From: an uncultured Oscillospiraceae bacterium
Lineage (GTDB): Bacteria > Bacillota > Clostridia > Oscillospirales > Oscillospiraceae
Reading direction: 5' to 3'
Length of the DNA stretch: 41,014 nt
Assembly: GCA_944385475.1 (NCBI GenBank)
Contig: CALWXJ010000030.1
Coordinates: 1-41,014, forward strand
Position numbers and translations under genes: made by a program. Positions 15,814 to 25,135 of the stretch are shown here, in pieces (position 1 is the stretch's first letter; every line of letters starts with the position of its first letter). Under the pieces are notes generated by a model. It worked only from the letters and a program-made list of their open reading frames with translations. It made no database searches and had not been told where the DNA came from.

Positions 15814-17355
15814 TTATTCGTAGACGGCCACGCCGGCATACTGGTGGGCGCCCAGAGGATTGATCACAAAGCCCTCCACGTTGGCGCTCATGCCCATGAG
15901 GATCTCCTCATAGAATATGGAGAACTGGGGCAGATCCTCCGCCATCAGATCGTGGAACTCGTCATAGACGGCCTGGCGGGCGGCGACATCCGTCTCAGCC
16001 CGGGCGCGGGTGATGAGGTCCACCATCTCGTCGTTGAAGTAGGTCTGGCCATAGGTGGTGGGCAGCAGCTTTTGCATGATAAAGTCCGTGTCGCCGCAGA
16101 TGTTGTTGTAGAAACCGATCTCCAGGGGCACTTCCTCACCGGCATAGCGCTTTTCGGTAATGGTGTTGCTGTCCAGCACGTTCTGGTTGCACTTGATGCC
16201 CACGGCGCTGAGCTGGTCCTGGATGATGGTGGCGATCTCCTCATAGACCTGGCCGCTGGCGATGTAGAGGTCCACCTCAAAGCCGTCGGGATAGCCGGCC
16301 TCTGCCAGCAGCTCCTTGGCCTTGTCCACATCATAGAGGTTGCCTTGATCCTTCTCGGCATTATACCCCACGGTGGGCGGCGTGGCCAGCAAAGAGCCCA
16401 CCTGGCCATAGCCGTTCATCACGGCGTCCACGATGACCTGCTTGTCGATGGCATGGGCAATGGCCTGGCGCACCAGCTTGTTGCCCACAGGGGTGGCGGA
16501 GTCGGCCTTGAAGTACAGGGCATAGTACTTATAGCCGGTCTGATGCATCAGCTGCAGCCCGTCGGTGGATTCGATCCGGGCGGCGTCGTTGGTGGGCACG
16601 TCGCAGATGATGTCCGCCTCGCCGTTTTCCAGCATGATGGTTCTCTGGGAGCCCTCGGGAATGATCTTGAAGATCAGGTTCTTGGTCTTGGCAGCCTCGC
16701 CCCAGTACTCGTCATAGGCCTCCAGGGTCACAGAGTCAGCCACCAGATGCTCCACGAACTTATAGGGGCCGGTGCCGATGGGATTGAGGGCGAACTGATC
16801 CCCGCCAGCCTCCACGGCGGCCTTGGGCACGATCGCCGCGGCAGGATAGGTCAGGGCCTGGATGAGCTGGGCATAGGGCATCTTCAAATACATGTAGACG
16901 GCATAGTCCCCGTCGGCCTCCATGTGGTCGATATAGTCCACATAGCTGGAGGCAAGGCCGCTGTCCAGCAGCCGCTCGAAGGTGAACACCACGTCCTCAG
17001 AGGTCATCTCCGTACCGTCGTGGAACTTGACCCCCTCCCGCAGGGTGAAGTGCCAGGTGGTGTCATCCACCTGCTCCCACTCTGTGGCCAGGCAGGGGCC
17101 CACCTCTCCGGTGGTGGGATCCAGCTTTACCAGGCCCTCAAAGATCTGGCAGTAGATGGTAAAGGACTTTTGGTTAATGGCCTCGGCGGGATCCAGAGAG
17201 GTGAGATCCTCATTTTTCAGCACCACCAGGGTGTCCTTTTGTGTCCGCTCACCGCTGTCATCGCCCTCAGTGTCTCCGCCGCAGCCTGTCAGGCAGGCCA
17301 GCAGCATCACCACAGCAAGCAGGGCGCTGAGGGCGCTTTTCTTGCGAAGTTTCAT
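15814..17355 (-). CDS. Peptide ABC transporter substrate-binding lipoprotein (family 5)
   Basis: A 513-residue extracellular solute-binding protein of the DppA/OppA family. A lipoprotein signal is visible: a basic start, a hydrophobic core and the lipobox LTGC with C25 as the lipidated residue. Family signatures such as TLVVLKNEDLTSLDPAEAIN and LREGVKFHDGTEMTSEDVVF follow, with the conserved LNPIGTGPYKFVEH further on. It captures a peptide or peptide-like ligand outside the membrane for the Dpp permease encoded just upstream. GGAGG precedes the ATG. The transporter order here puts the binding protein last, after the two ATPases. The nearby M20 and M28 hydrolases suggest acylated amino acids or short peptides as ligands. 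Confidence 0.94.
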   Translation of the reverse strand: MKLRKKSALSALLAVVMLLACLTGCGGDTEGDDSGERTQKDTLVVLKNEDLTSLDPAEAINQKSFTIYCQIFEGLVKLDPTTGEVGPCLATEWEQVDDTTWHFTLREGVKFHDGTEMTSEDVVFTFERLLDSGLASSYVDYIDHMEADGDYAVYMYLKMPYAQLIQALTYPAAAIVPKAAVEAGGDQFALNPIGTGPYKFVEHLVADSVTLEAYDEYWGEAAKTKNLIFKIIPEGSQRTIMLENGEADIICDVPTNDAARIESTDGLQLMHQTGYKYYALYFKADSATPVGNKLVRQAIAHAIDKQVIVDAVMNGYGQVGSLLATPPTVGYNAEKDQGNLYDVDKAKELLAEAGYPDGFEVDLYIASGQVYEEIATIIQDQLSAVGIKCNQNVLDSNTITEKRYAGEEVPLEIGFYNNICGDTDFIMQKLLPTTYGQTYFNDEMVDLITRARAETDVAARQAVYDEFHDLMAEDLPQFSIFYEEILMGMSANVEGFVINPLGAHQYAGVAVYE

Positions 17356-17388
17356 TTGCTCGTTCCTCCATTTTTAATATTTGTAAAA

Positions 17389-18399
17389 TTATTCTGATAA
17401 ACCGGACGCCCCGGCTTCATCAACGGTATGCTCCACCAGGTGGCAGGCCACCACATGTCCCGGCTCCACCTCTTTGAGCTGGCTGCTGCTTGCAAAGCAC
17501 TCCGGGCGGGCATAGACGCACCGCTTGGCAAACCGGCATCCCGGCCCCACATTGATGGGGGAGGTCAGCTCCCCATGAAGCTGGATCCGCTCCATCTTCT
17601 TGGCCGGGTCGGGGATGGGGATGGCAGAGAGCAGCGCCTTGGTATAGGGGTGGCAGGGGTTTTCAAAGATCTGCCGGGGGGTACCCATCTCCACCATCTG
17701 CCCCAGATACATCACCATGATCTGGGTGGACAGGTGCTTCACCACAGAGAGGTCATGGGTGATGAACATATAGGTCAGCCCCAGCTCCTGCTGCAGGTCC
17801 TGCATCAGGTTCAAAATCTGGGCCTGGATGGACACATCCAGGGCGGAGACAGGCTCATCGCACACAATAAACCGGGGATTGAGGGCCAGGGCCCGGGCAA
17901 TGCCGATCCGCTGGCGCCGTCCGCCGTCCAGCTCGTGGGGATAGGTGTTCACCAGGCGGCGGGCAAGGCCCACCAAGTCCATCATCTCCAGGGTCCTTCT
18001 CTCCAGCCCCTCCTTGTCGGAGGCCTTGTACAGCCCCTGGATGATCATAGGGGCCTGGATGGCCTGGCTCACTGTCAGCCGGGGGTTCAAAGACTCGTAG
18101 GGGTCCTGGAAGATGATCTGCATCTGCTTGCGCTTTTCCTTCATCTGGGCCTTGTTGAGACGCATGATATCCACGCCGTCAAACAGCACCTCGCCGCTGG
18201 TGGGCTCGTGCAGGCGCAGGATGGTCCGTCCCAGGGTGGATTTGCCGCAGCCCGACTCTCCCACTACCCCCAGGGTGTCCCCCTGGTTGATGGAGAAGTT
18301 CACATCATCCACGGCATAGAGAAGTCCCGCCGGCGTTTGGAAGTACTTTTTCAGGTGCTGCACCCGCAGCAGCTCTTTTTTCGCTCCGCCTTCCATCAT
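17389..18399 (-). CDS. dppF: Peptide ABC transporter ATP-binding protein DppF-like
   Basis: A 336-residue ATPase with Walker [13 protein letters not shown], a Q-loop in [12 protein letters not shown], Walker B and D-loop [15 protein letters not shown], and the C-terminal oligopeptide-transporter tail with a Cys cluster ([17 protein letters not shown]). The usual LSGGQRQR signature reads [10 protein letters not shown], a variant seen in this subfamily whose signature serine is replaced by Asp. That could make one of the two composite ATP sites degenerate. It overlaps dppD by 4 bp (ATGA) and so is translationally coupled to it. Two ATGs occur in tandem, and the first is taken. Confidence 0.94.
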   Translation of the reverse strand: MMEGGAKKELLRVQHLKKYFQTPAGLLYAVDDVNFSINQGDTLGVVGESGCGKSTLGRTILRLHEPTSGEVLFDGVDIMRLNKAQMKEKRKQMQIIFQDPYESLNPRLTVSQAIQAPMIIQGLYKASDKEGLERRTLEMMDLVGLARRLVNTYPHELDGGRRQRIGIARALALNPRFIVCDEPVSALDVSIQAQILNLMQDLQQELGLTYMFITHDLSVVKHLSTQIMVMYLGQMVEMGTPRQIFENPCHPYTKALLSAIPIPDPAKKMERIQLHGELTSPINVGPGCRFAKRCVYARPECFASSSQLKEVEPGHVVACHLVEHTVDEAGASGLSE

Positions 18400-19373
18400 T
18401 CCTTCACCTTCCCCTCTTGTTCACAAAGGAAGCATCTTGCCCAATGCCCCTCCCCCACCTGGACAAGCTGGGGGTGTTCTTCCCGGCAGCGCTGGGTGGC
18501 ATGCTGGCAACGGGTGCAGAATTTGCACCCCTCCGGCAGATCCATGGGATCGGGCATCATGCCCGGAATGGGGGCCAGACGGGTCACCTCGTTCTGGATC
18601 TGAGGGATGGAGGAGAACAGCCCCTTGGTATAGGGGTGGCGCATCCCCTTGAACACGTCGAAGATCCCGCCGTACTCCACCACTTCCCCGGCGTAGATCA
18701 CCGCCACCCGGTCACAGTTCTGGGCCACCACGCCCAGATCGTGGGTGATGAGCAGCATGGAGGTATGGAACTTGCGTTTGAGGTCCTGCATCATCTCCAG
18801 CACCTGGGCCTGGATGGTGACGTCCAGGGCGGTGGTGGGCTCGTCGGCGATGAGGAACTTGGGGTTGCAGGCCAGGGCGATGGCGATGACCACCCGCTGC
18901 TTCATGCCGCCGGAGAACTGGTGGGGATAGTCCCCGGCCCGCTCCGCGGGGATGCCCACCAGCTCCAGCATCTCCTCGGCCCGTTTCATAGCCTCGTCGC
19001 GCTTGCAGTTTTCATGGTTTTGCACCGCCTCGGCAATCTGGTCCCCTACAGTCAGCACCGGGTTCAGCGACGTCATGGGGTCCTGGAAGATCATGGCGAT
19101 GTGGGCGCCCCGGATCTTCTGCATCTCCTTGAGACTCATTTTCAAAAGGTCTTTGCCATCGTAGTAGATCTCACCGGAGCGGATGCGGCCGGTGCGCTGG
19201 GGAAGAAGGCCCATGATACACTTGGCCAGGGTGGTCTTGCCGGCTCCCGTCTCCCCCACCAGGCCCAGGGTCTCCCCTTCCATCACTTCCAGGTCAACCC
19301 CGTTGAGGGCATGGACTACGCCATCTTCCGTGACGTAGTCTACCTGGAGGTCCTTGATATCCAAAAATGCCAT
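18396..19373 (-). CDS. dppD: Peptide ABC transporter ATP-binding protein DppD-like
   Basis: A 325-residue ATPase partner of DppF. Walker A is GETGAGKTTLAK, the signature FSGGMKQRVVIAIAL is canonical, Walker B reads LIADEPTTALDVTIQAQ, and the C-terminal Cys motif is CKFCTRCQHATQRC. With DppF it powers the DppBC permease. The start has GGGGAG about six bases upstream and lies 13 bp after dppC. The signature here is normal whereas that of DppF is altered, so ATP hydrolysis may be asymmetric in the heterodimer. Confidence 0.95.
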   Translation of the reverse strand: MAFLDIKDLQVDYVTEDGVVHALNGVDLEVMEGETLGLVGETGAGKTTLAKCIMGLLPQRTGRIRSGEIYYDGKDLLKMSLKEMQKIRGAHIAMIFQDPMTSLNPVLTVGDQIAEAVQNHENCKRDEAMKRAEEMLELVGIPAERAGDYPHQFSGGMKQRVVIAIALACNPKFLIADEPTTALDVTIQAQVLEMMQDLKRKFHTSMLLITHDLGVVAQNCDRVAVIYAGEVVEYGGIFDVFKGMRHPYTKGLFSSIPQIQNEVTRLAPIPGMMPDPMDLPEGCKFCTRCQHATQRCREEHPQLVQVGEGHWARCFLCEQEGKVKE

Positions 19374-19386
19374 GTCCTCTCCCCCC

Positions 19387-20304
19387 TCAGTTCTTCATCT
19401 TGGGATCCAGGGCATCCCGCAGTCCGTCGCCGGCCAGGTTCAAAGAAAGAACCGTGATCATGATCATCAGCCCCGGGATCACGGAGATGTGCCAGGCATC
19501 CCGCATATAGGTGCGGGCGGCATTGAGGATGGACCCCCACTCCGGTGCCGGGGGCTCCACGCCGATGCCCAAAAAGCTCAGTCCGGCGATGGACAAGATA
19601 GCCGAGCCCACCGTGAGGGACGCCTGCACGATGATGGGTGCCAGGGCATTGGGAATGATGTACTTAAAGATGATCAGCCCGTCGTCAGCGCCCACGGCCC
19701 GGGCGGCCTCCACGAACTCCCGGTCCCGCACGGACATCACCGACGCCCGGACGATCCGGGCCAGGCGGGGGATCTGGGGCACGGCAATGGACAGCAGCAG
19801 GTTGAAGATGCTGTTGCCCAGGGCAGTGACGATGGCGATGGCCATGACCATGGAGGGAATGGACAAAAACACGTCCATCACCCGCATGATGACATTGTCC
19901 ACTTTCCCGCCGTAAAACCCGGCAATGGCCCCCAGAAACCCGCCGCCCACCAGGGCGATGAGAATGGAGACGATGCCGATGAACAGCGAGTAGCGGGTGC
20001 CCCACAGCAGGCGGAAGAGGATGTCCCGCCCATATTCGTCGCACCCGAAAATATGCTCCAGGCTGGGCCCGGCCAGCTTCATGGGCAGATTGGTCTTGGT
20101 GACATAGTTGTTGTAAATCTCCCCGGCGGTGACCCAGTCGATCACCAGCGTGGCGATAGAGATCACCACCAGGATCAGCACAAATACCATACCTGCCACT
20201 GCCACTTTGTTCTTTTTAAAGCGATGCCAGGCATCCGCCCACAATCCGCGGCTGTGGAGGGCCTGATTGGCCATGGACCCCACTTCTCTTTCTTTCCTCT
20301 TCAT
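19387..20304 (-). CDS. dppC: Peptide ABC transporter permease DppC-like
   Basis: A 305-residue membrane protein with about six helices. The N-terminal cytoplasmic segment leads into WHRFKKNKVAVAGMVF, typical of DppC/OppC, and the EAA loop (EAARAVGADDGLIIFKYIIPN, at about two thirds) contacts the ATPases. The ATG at 20304 overlaps the dppB stop (ATGA) and has GGGAGG upstream, so it is chosen over an upstream in-frame start at 20418 that would run far into dppB. An internal ATG at 20274 is possible. It forms the translocation pore with DppB. Confidence 0.94.
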   Translation of the reverse strand: MKRKEREVGSMANQALHSRGLWADAWHRFKKNKVAVAGMVFVLILVVISIATLVIDWVTAGEIYNNYVTKTNLPMKLAGPSLEHIFGCDEYGRDILFRLLWGTRYSLFIGIVSILIALVGGGFLGAIAGFYGGKVDNVIMRVMDVFLSIPSMVMAIAIVTALGNSIFNLLLSIAVPQIPRLARIVRASVMSVRDREFVEAARAVGADDGLIIFKYIIPNALAPIIVQASLTVGSAILSIAGLSFLGIGVEPPAPEWGSILNAARTYMRDAWHISVIPGLMIMITVLSLNLAGDGLRDALDPKMKN

Positions 20305-21260
20305 CTTTTCTTCCTCCCCTGCTTGTACTGCGCCTTGATCCGGGGATCGGCAAAGGCATAGAGGATGTCTACCAGAAGGTTCACCACAGTGAACATGATG
20401 GAAAGCGCCACCACGCACCCCAGCACACTGGGGATATCCTGAGTCTTGATGGCCTCAATGACATAGCGGCCGATGCCGGGCCAGGCAAACACCGTCTCCG
20501 TCAAGACAGATCCGCCCAGCAGCACGCCGAAGTTCAGTCCCACTGATGTGATCACGGGGATTAGGGCATTGCGCAGCATGTGCCGGGAGGTGATCTTGGA
20601 CTCTGGCGTTCCCTTTGCCCGGGCAGTGTCCACATAGTCCTGGCGAATGACCTCCAGCATGGAGGCCCGGGTGGTGCGGGCCACGGTGGCGATGCTGCTG
20701 ATGGCGATGGTGAAGGAGGGGAGGACCAGAGATCTCAAAACGCCCCAGAACCCCCGCCCCATACTGGAAGCCGGGAAGATGGGGATCATCTGGCTGAACA
20801 GCAGCACCAGCACCAGACCCAGCCAGAACGTGGGCGCTGCCGAGCCGAACAGACACACCACCATGGAAATATTGTCAAAGGCACTGTATTGCTTTTTGGC
20901 CGCCACCACGCCCAGCGGGATACCGATGACCACGGAGAGCAGCACCGCCGTAGACGCCAGCAGCAGCGTGTTGGGCAGGCGGGCCAGAATCTGGTCGGAG
21001 ACCGGGGTCCGATAGGTATAGGACTCCCCCATGTCCCCCTGCACCAGATCCAAGACATAGCGGCCGTACCGGACGAAGAAGGGGTCATTCAGCCCCAGCT
21101 CTTCCCGCAGCTCCGCCACCGTCTCCTCCGTGGCGGCATCCCCCAGAATGACCTTGGCAGGGTCCACTTCAGAGCGGTCCATAATGAAGAAGACGATCAA
21201 GATGGTCCCCAGCATCACCGGGATCAGCATCAAGATCCGCTTGACGATGTATTTCCACAT
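20301..21260 (-). CDS. dppB: Peptide ABC transporter permease DppB-like
   Basis: A 319-residue permease with about six helices. The N-terminus (YIVKRILMLIPVMLGTILI) and the following periplasmic-type loop with LNDPFFVRYGRYVLDLVQGD are diagnostic of DppB/OppB. The EAA loop appears as DYVDTARAKGTPESKITSRH. It pairs with DppC in the membrane. It starts 6 bp after the M20 hydrolase gene, so hydrolase and importer share a transcript. Confidence 0.95.
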   Translation of the reverse strand: MWKYIVKRILMLIPVMLGTILIVFFIMDRSEVDPAKVILGDAATEETVAELREELGLNDPFFVRYGRYVLDLVQGDMGESYTYRTPVSDQILARLPNTLLLASTAVLLSVVIGIPLGVVAAKKQYSAFDNISMVVCLFGSAAPTFWLGLVLVLLFSQMIPIFPASSMGRGFWGVLRSLVLPSFTIAISSIATVARTTRASMLEVIRQDYVDTARAKGTPESKITSRHMLRNALIPVITSVGLNFGVLLGGSVLTETVFAWPGIGRYVIEAIKTQDIPSVLGCVVALSIMFTVVNLLVDILYAFADPRIKAQYKQGRKKR

Positions 21261-21266
21261 AAACCC

Positions 21267-22457
21267 TTACACCTCTGCTTTCATCTTCTCTTTTGCCTCC
21301 CGGAACTCCTGCTGGATCTCAGCCATCAGCTCCGGCTTTGTGATCATCTCATAGCAGGCCCCCGCCAGGGTCTTGGCCCCGTAGATCACAGCCATGTGAC
21401 CCGTCTCGGCCTTGCCGTTGTCCAAAAACTCCTGGGAGTGGGAGGCGGCGTTTTCCGGCACGAAGGCCACCCGGATGCAAGAACCCGGCACCCGCTCCAT
21501 GACGCTGGCCAGGTCTGTGGAGCCGGGGTGCTTGCGGGGCCCGCTGATCCGGGGAGCCCCCACCTCTGCCGCGCAGTCCAAAAGCAGCCGGTTCAGGCGC
21601 AAAACGGGGATCTTGCCCACCATTCTCCCGGTGACGGCGATGGTGGCTTTGGTGTCTGTCATCAGCTCCGCCCCATGGACGATGCGCTGGAAGCGCTGAT
21701 AGAGGTCCTCCAGCACATAGGTGTTGAACGAGCGCAGGCTGAAGGTGCCCGTGGCCTTGGGAGAGACCACATTGCACTGATAACCATATGTATCCGTCAC
21801 GGTGTAGTGCATCCGGCAGTCCTCCGGCACATGCTCCCGCAAAAACTCCACTCCCTGGAAGGTCAGCAGCAGCCCGTCCAGGGCGCTGCGGCCCTTGTCG
21901 GGGTTGATGGCGGCGTGGGCGCTGGTGCCCTCAAAGGTGACGTCCAGCTGGTAGTTGGCCATGGCCTTGACGTCGCAGGTGGTGGTGGGGCTGCCGTGCA
22001 TCATCAGCGCCACATCGATATCCTGCATGAACCCCTCTTCCAGCATGATGATCTTTCCGGCGGCGTTTTCCTCTGCGGGGGTCCCGTATACCACCAGCTT
22101 GAAGGGCTCTTTCAGCCCCGCCTCCCGGATGGCGTTGGCCGCCGCCACAATGCAGGGCCCCTGCATATGATGGCCGCAGGCATGCCCAATGGTGGGCAGG
22201 GCATCATACTCGCACAAAAGGCCAATGGAGGGCCCTCCGGTGCCGTTTTCATAGACAGCCCGGAAAGCCGTGGGCAAAGAGCCCAAGCCCCGTTCCACGG
22301 TGAAGCCGTGCTTCTCCAGCCAATTTTCCAGCAGCTCACTGGCCAAAAATTCCTTGGTGCCCACCTCGGGATGGTCGAAGATGTAGTCGCTCATGGACCA
22401 CAGCTCTTCTTTCATGTTGTCGATGCGGGCATACAGATTCTCTTTCACCATGTCCAT
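21267..22457 (-). CDS. M20-family amidohydrolase (AbgB or N-acyl amino-acid hydrolase type)
   Basis: A 396-residue metal-dependent amidohydrolase of subfamily M20D. Motifs are CEYDALPTIGHACGHHMQG (metal-binding residues in the first metal site), TPAEENAAGK with the catalytic and metal Glu pair, the dimerisation-domain His in GTSAHAA, and the late ligand His in ENAASHSQEF. Relatives cleave p-aminobenzoyl-glutamate, N-acyl amino acids or dipeptides. As the first gene of a Dpp transporter operon it likely cuts the imported amide in the cytoplasm. AAGGAGG seven bases before the ATG at 22457 decides the start over the one at 22511. Confidence 0.9.
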   Translation of the reverse strand: MDMVKENLYARIDNMKEELWSMSDYIFDHPEVGTKEFLASELLENWLEKHGFTVERGLGSLPTAFRAVYENGTGGPSIGLLCEYDALPTIGHACGHHMQGPCIVAAANAIREAGLKEPFKLVVYGTPAEENAAGKIIMLEEGFMQDIDVALMMHGSPTTTCDVKAMANYQLDVTFEGTSAHAAINPDKGRSALDGLLLTFQGVEFLREHVPEDCRMHYTVTDTYGYQCNVVSPKATGTFSLRSFNTYVLEDLYQRFQRIVHGAELMTDTKATIAVTGRMVGKIPVLRLNRLLLDCAAEVGAPRISGPRKHPGSTDLASVMERVPGSCIRVAFVPENAASHSQEFLDNGKAETGHMAVIYGAKTLAGACYEMITKPELMAEIQQEFREAKEKMKAEV

Positions 22458-22642
22458 AGGAAGTCCTCCTTGCCTGATGATCGCCGCCATCTTGGCGCTT
22501 TTATAAATCATACGGAGTATTATAAGGGCTTTTCTTTTTATTTTGGTATTTGAATAATTTATTTATTATATAATCTTTTTTTATATTTTTTCTCTCCCAG
22601 GATTCCTTCCTGTTTTTTTAAAACCAGATTGTTTTTGCAGAG
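22458..22642. promoter_or_regulatory. AT-rich upstream region of the M20-dpp operon
   Basis: A very AT-rich stretch that contrasts with the GC-rich genes. On the minus strand a perfect -10 box TATAAT lies at 22519-22524, about 60 bp before the M20 start. No good -35 box is found 16-18 bp upstream, so the promoter may need an activator, such as the LysR protein encoded next door. No other gene was seen here. Confidence 0.5.
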
Positions 22643-22684
22643 AAAAAAAGGCGGAAAGCACACAAAAATTTGCGCCTTCCGCCT
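22643..22684 (-). terminator. Terminator of the LysR gene and citrate lyase operon
   Basis: On the minus strand AGGCGGAA pairs with TTCCGCCT around an AT-rich loop and is followed by a run of seven or more T residues. It lies about 100 bp after the LysR stop codon and separates the citrate operon from the M20-dpp operon. Confidence 0.85.
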
Positions 22685-22785
22685 CGTCTTCCCGGAGGAA
22701 ACCACCAATTTTCCCCGCGGAACATTTCATAATTTTTTATTTGATTTTTATTCAAAAAACTTATGGTTTTATTTTTTTCTGTTTT

Positions 22786-23721
22786 TCAGTCCATCTTCTG
22801 GGCAATGATCTCCCGGGCCGCCTCCTGAATGACCTCCAGGGCAAAAACCATCGGGGGATCCGAGGAAAGCCCCCGGTGATAGTTGGCATACAGGGGGATG
22901 GCGGCAGGGGGCTTGCCCACCAGGAAAAAGGCCGGGCGTTTGGTTCCCATATACTGGGCGGCATAACTCTCTCTGGTGAAGGACACGCCGATGCCTGCGG
23001 CGGCCATTTCCGTAGCGGCCTCGATGCTGCCGATCTCCATCACAGAGGCGGGGGTGACCCCGCAGCTGTGGAGGAGTTTTTCGCAGTCGTTGCGCAGACT
23101 CTGCCCCTGGCAGGGCAGGATAAAGCAGCGGTCCTCCACCTCTTTGAGGTCGATCCAGCGGTAACTGTGCTCCGCCAGATACACTCCCTTTTCCATCAGG
23201 GGGTCTTTCCGGGGGGCCACCAGCACCAGCTTTTCATCCAGCAGCTTTTTGGCCACGGAGTCTGCCCCTTCAATCCTCTCGTTCAAGACGAGGATGTCGA
23301 TCTCCCCCTCCAGGTATTTGGGCACCATCTCCTGCCGGATCCCCAGATCAAAGTGCAGTTCCACCTTGGGATAGCGGGCCTTGAAGCGGCTGTATATCTC
23401 CGTCACCAGCAACGGTGCCCGGCGGCTCTGGGCCCCGATGCAGATGCTTCCCTCCAGCCCCTGGGTGAGATTTTGGATCTCCCGGCGGAAGCTCTCCCGC
23501 ATCTCCAGCATTTTCCGGGCTTTTTCCACATACAGCTCCCCCGCCCGGGTCAGGCGCATCTGCCGGCCCTGGCGATAGAAAAGCTCCACCCCCATGCCCT
23601 TTTCCACGCTGTTGATGTAAGAACTCAGCGCCGGCTGAGAGATATAGAGTTTTTGCGCCGCCTTGGTGATGGAACCGCAGTCGGCCAATGTGCAGATATA
23701 CTCCTCTTCCTTCAAGTTCAT
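22786..23721 (-). CDS. LysR-family transcriptional regulator
   Basis: A 311-residue LysR regulator with the N-terminal winged helix (GSITKAAQKLYISQPALSSY, residues about 17-36) and a C-terminal effector domain. It lies 55 bp after citXG on the same strand with no terminator between them, so it is probably co-transcribed as the last gene of the citrate lyase operon. It is also next to the M20-dpp promoter, whose -35 is poor. Either set could be its target. Its effector cannot be read from the sequence. It is not a close copy of the LysR protein encoded at 10306. Confidence 0.9.
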   Translation of the reverse strand: MNLKEEEYICTLADCGSITKAAQKLYISQPALSSYINSVEKGMGVELFYRQGRQMRLTRAGELYVEKARKMLEMRESFRREIQNLTQGLEGSICIGAQSRRAPLLVTEIYSRFKARYPKVELHFDLGIRQEMVPKYLEGEIDILVLNERIEGADSVAKKLLDEKLVLVAPRKDPLMEKGVYLAEHSYRWIDLKEVEDRCFILPCQGQSLRNDCEKLLHSCGVTPASVMEIGSIEAATEMAAAGIGVSFTRESYAAQYMGTKRPAFFLVGKPPAAIPLYANYHRGLSSDPPMVFALEVIQEAAREIIAQKMD

Positions 23722-23776
23722 ACTCTTGCCCCCCTTTCCTCCGGAACAACCCTTTCACGCTCTTTTGCAAGGCGGC

Positions 23777-25135
23777 CTATTTGCCGCCCTCCATAAAATA
23801 AAGGAAATATCCCACTGCCAGCAGGTCTGCGCAGCCCCCGGGGCTGATGCCGCTGACGCACAGCTCCGCATCCCACTCCTCCAGGGCCGGGTCCAGCGCC
23901 TCCTCCGGCAGAAGGCGGATCGCTTGGGCCTTGGAGGAGAGGGCCGCCAGGGCCGCCTTGCCCCCCCGGTAGAGGACGTTGGTATCCTCTACATGGGCCA
24001 TCAGCTCCACCAGCGCCCGTTTTCCCCGCTGCTCAAGGGTGCCCTGCCCTCTCCGCAAATGGGGCAGCACATCCCGCCTTACCGCAGGAAAGCCCGCTGC
24101 CGCCTCCTGGCGCACGCCGCCGCTTTCATAGGCGGCAAAGACGGCGCCGCCGTGGCTGGCGGTGTCCCGCCCCAAGTCCTTTAAGGCGTGGCGGGCCAGA
24201 TCCGCAGCGGCGGCGCACAGCTCCTCCGCCCCGGGGGCAGGGCCCCCCTGCAGCTGCGCAAAGCGCAGATGTCCTGCCGCCGCAGCCAAAAGCCCCAGGG
24301 AAAATACCATCCCTCGGTGGGTATTCACCCCCCGGGTGATTTGAAACATCTCCCTCTCCGCGTCCTGGCCCAGGCCCTGGAGATGGGCAAACGCCTCCTC
24401 ATCCCAGGCCCGGCTCTCAAATCCCCAGCGGCACATCCGCCCCATCCAGGGGGACAGGACGGCGGCGCTGTCCAGGAAGGTAAAAAAATCCATGTCCCCG
24501 TGGGCGCCGCTGCCTCTGCGGTCCACCAATCCGGGCTTGGGGGTCACCGATGCCTCATAGAGCATGGCCCGGCCGGCGGCGGCAGCCGTCTGCCGCTGCG
24601 CCTCATCGCCGAAGTAGGCCAGCAGCCGCCCCACAGTCTCCTGCTGCAGCTGCTCCACACTGTGGCGGCGGCTGCGGCCGCAAAGGGCCGCCGGGGCATT
24701 GCACAAAAGGCATCTGCGCTCCGGAAGGCCCAGCTCTCCCCGCTCCCATTTCCGTCCTGCCTCCAGGACATCCACATCCAGCAGCCGCCCCAGATGGGGC
24801 AGCTCCTCCAGAGCGCAGGCCATGGACTTCACCGTCTTCCCCGGAGCCTCCACCCGGTAAAAGGCCACCGCTCCGGTCTTCTCCCGGCTGCTCTCCAGCA
24901 GAGAAAAGGGGATCCCAATCCTTTGCAGCCGCCCCTCCCAGCGCTTTGTGGCCGCCGCAAACCCCTGCAGCAGCAGGGGAAAGGATTTGATGGGCCCGGC
25001 CATGTTCATGCTCACCATCACCAGCACGGCGCCTGGGGCTGCAAGGGCTGCCTGCCGGGCGGCACGGCGCTCCCGCTCCCGGAGCATCTCCTCCAAAGAG
25101 ACCTCCTCTCCCGTCAGGAACTCATTTGCCTCCAT
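23777..25135 (-). CDS. citXG: CitX-CitG fusion: citrate lyase prosthetic-group synthase and transferase
   Basis: A 452-residue bifunctional protein. Residues about 1-165 are CitX, which transfers the phosphoribosyl-dephospho-CoA arm to the acyl carrier protein (GPIKSFPLLLQGF, RRCLLCNAPAALCGRSRRH). Residues about 175-452 are CitG, which makes triphosphoribosyl-dephospho-CoA from dephospho-CoA and ATP (LYEASVTPKPGLVDRRGSGA and DMDFFTFLDS). The two are separate genes in Klebsiella but fused in some other bacteria. The ATG at 25135 has GGGAGGAG upstream and overlaps citC by 14 bp. It activates CitD encoded in the same operon. Confidence 0.94.
   Translation of the reverse strand: MEANEFLTGEEVSLEEMLRERERRAARQAALAAPGAVLVMVSMNMAGPIKSFPLLLQGFAAATKRWEGRLQRIGIPFSLLESSREKTGAVAFYRVEAPGKTVKSMACALEELPHLGRLLDVDVLEAGRKWERGELGLPERRCLLCNAPAALCGRSRRHSVEQLQQETVGRLLAYFGDEAQRQTAAAAGRAMLYEASVTPKPGLVDRRGSGAHGDMDFFTFLDSAAVLSPWMGRMCRWGFESRAWDEEAFAHLQGLGQDAEREMFQITRGVNTHRGMVFSLGLLAAAAGHLRFAQLQGGPAPGAEELCAAAADLARHALKDLGRDTASHGGAVFAAYESGGVRQEAAAGFPAVRRDVLPHLRRGQGTLEQRGKRALVELMAHVEDTNVLYRGGKAALAALSSKAQAIRLLPEEALDPALEEWDAELCVSGISPGGCADLLAVGYFLYFMEGGK

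Noticed and set aside
20580-22553. Plus-strand open frame of 657 codons
   Set aside because: Antisense to dppB and the M20 gene, with no recognisable motifs and no ribosome site.
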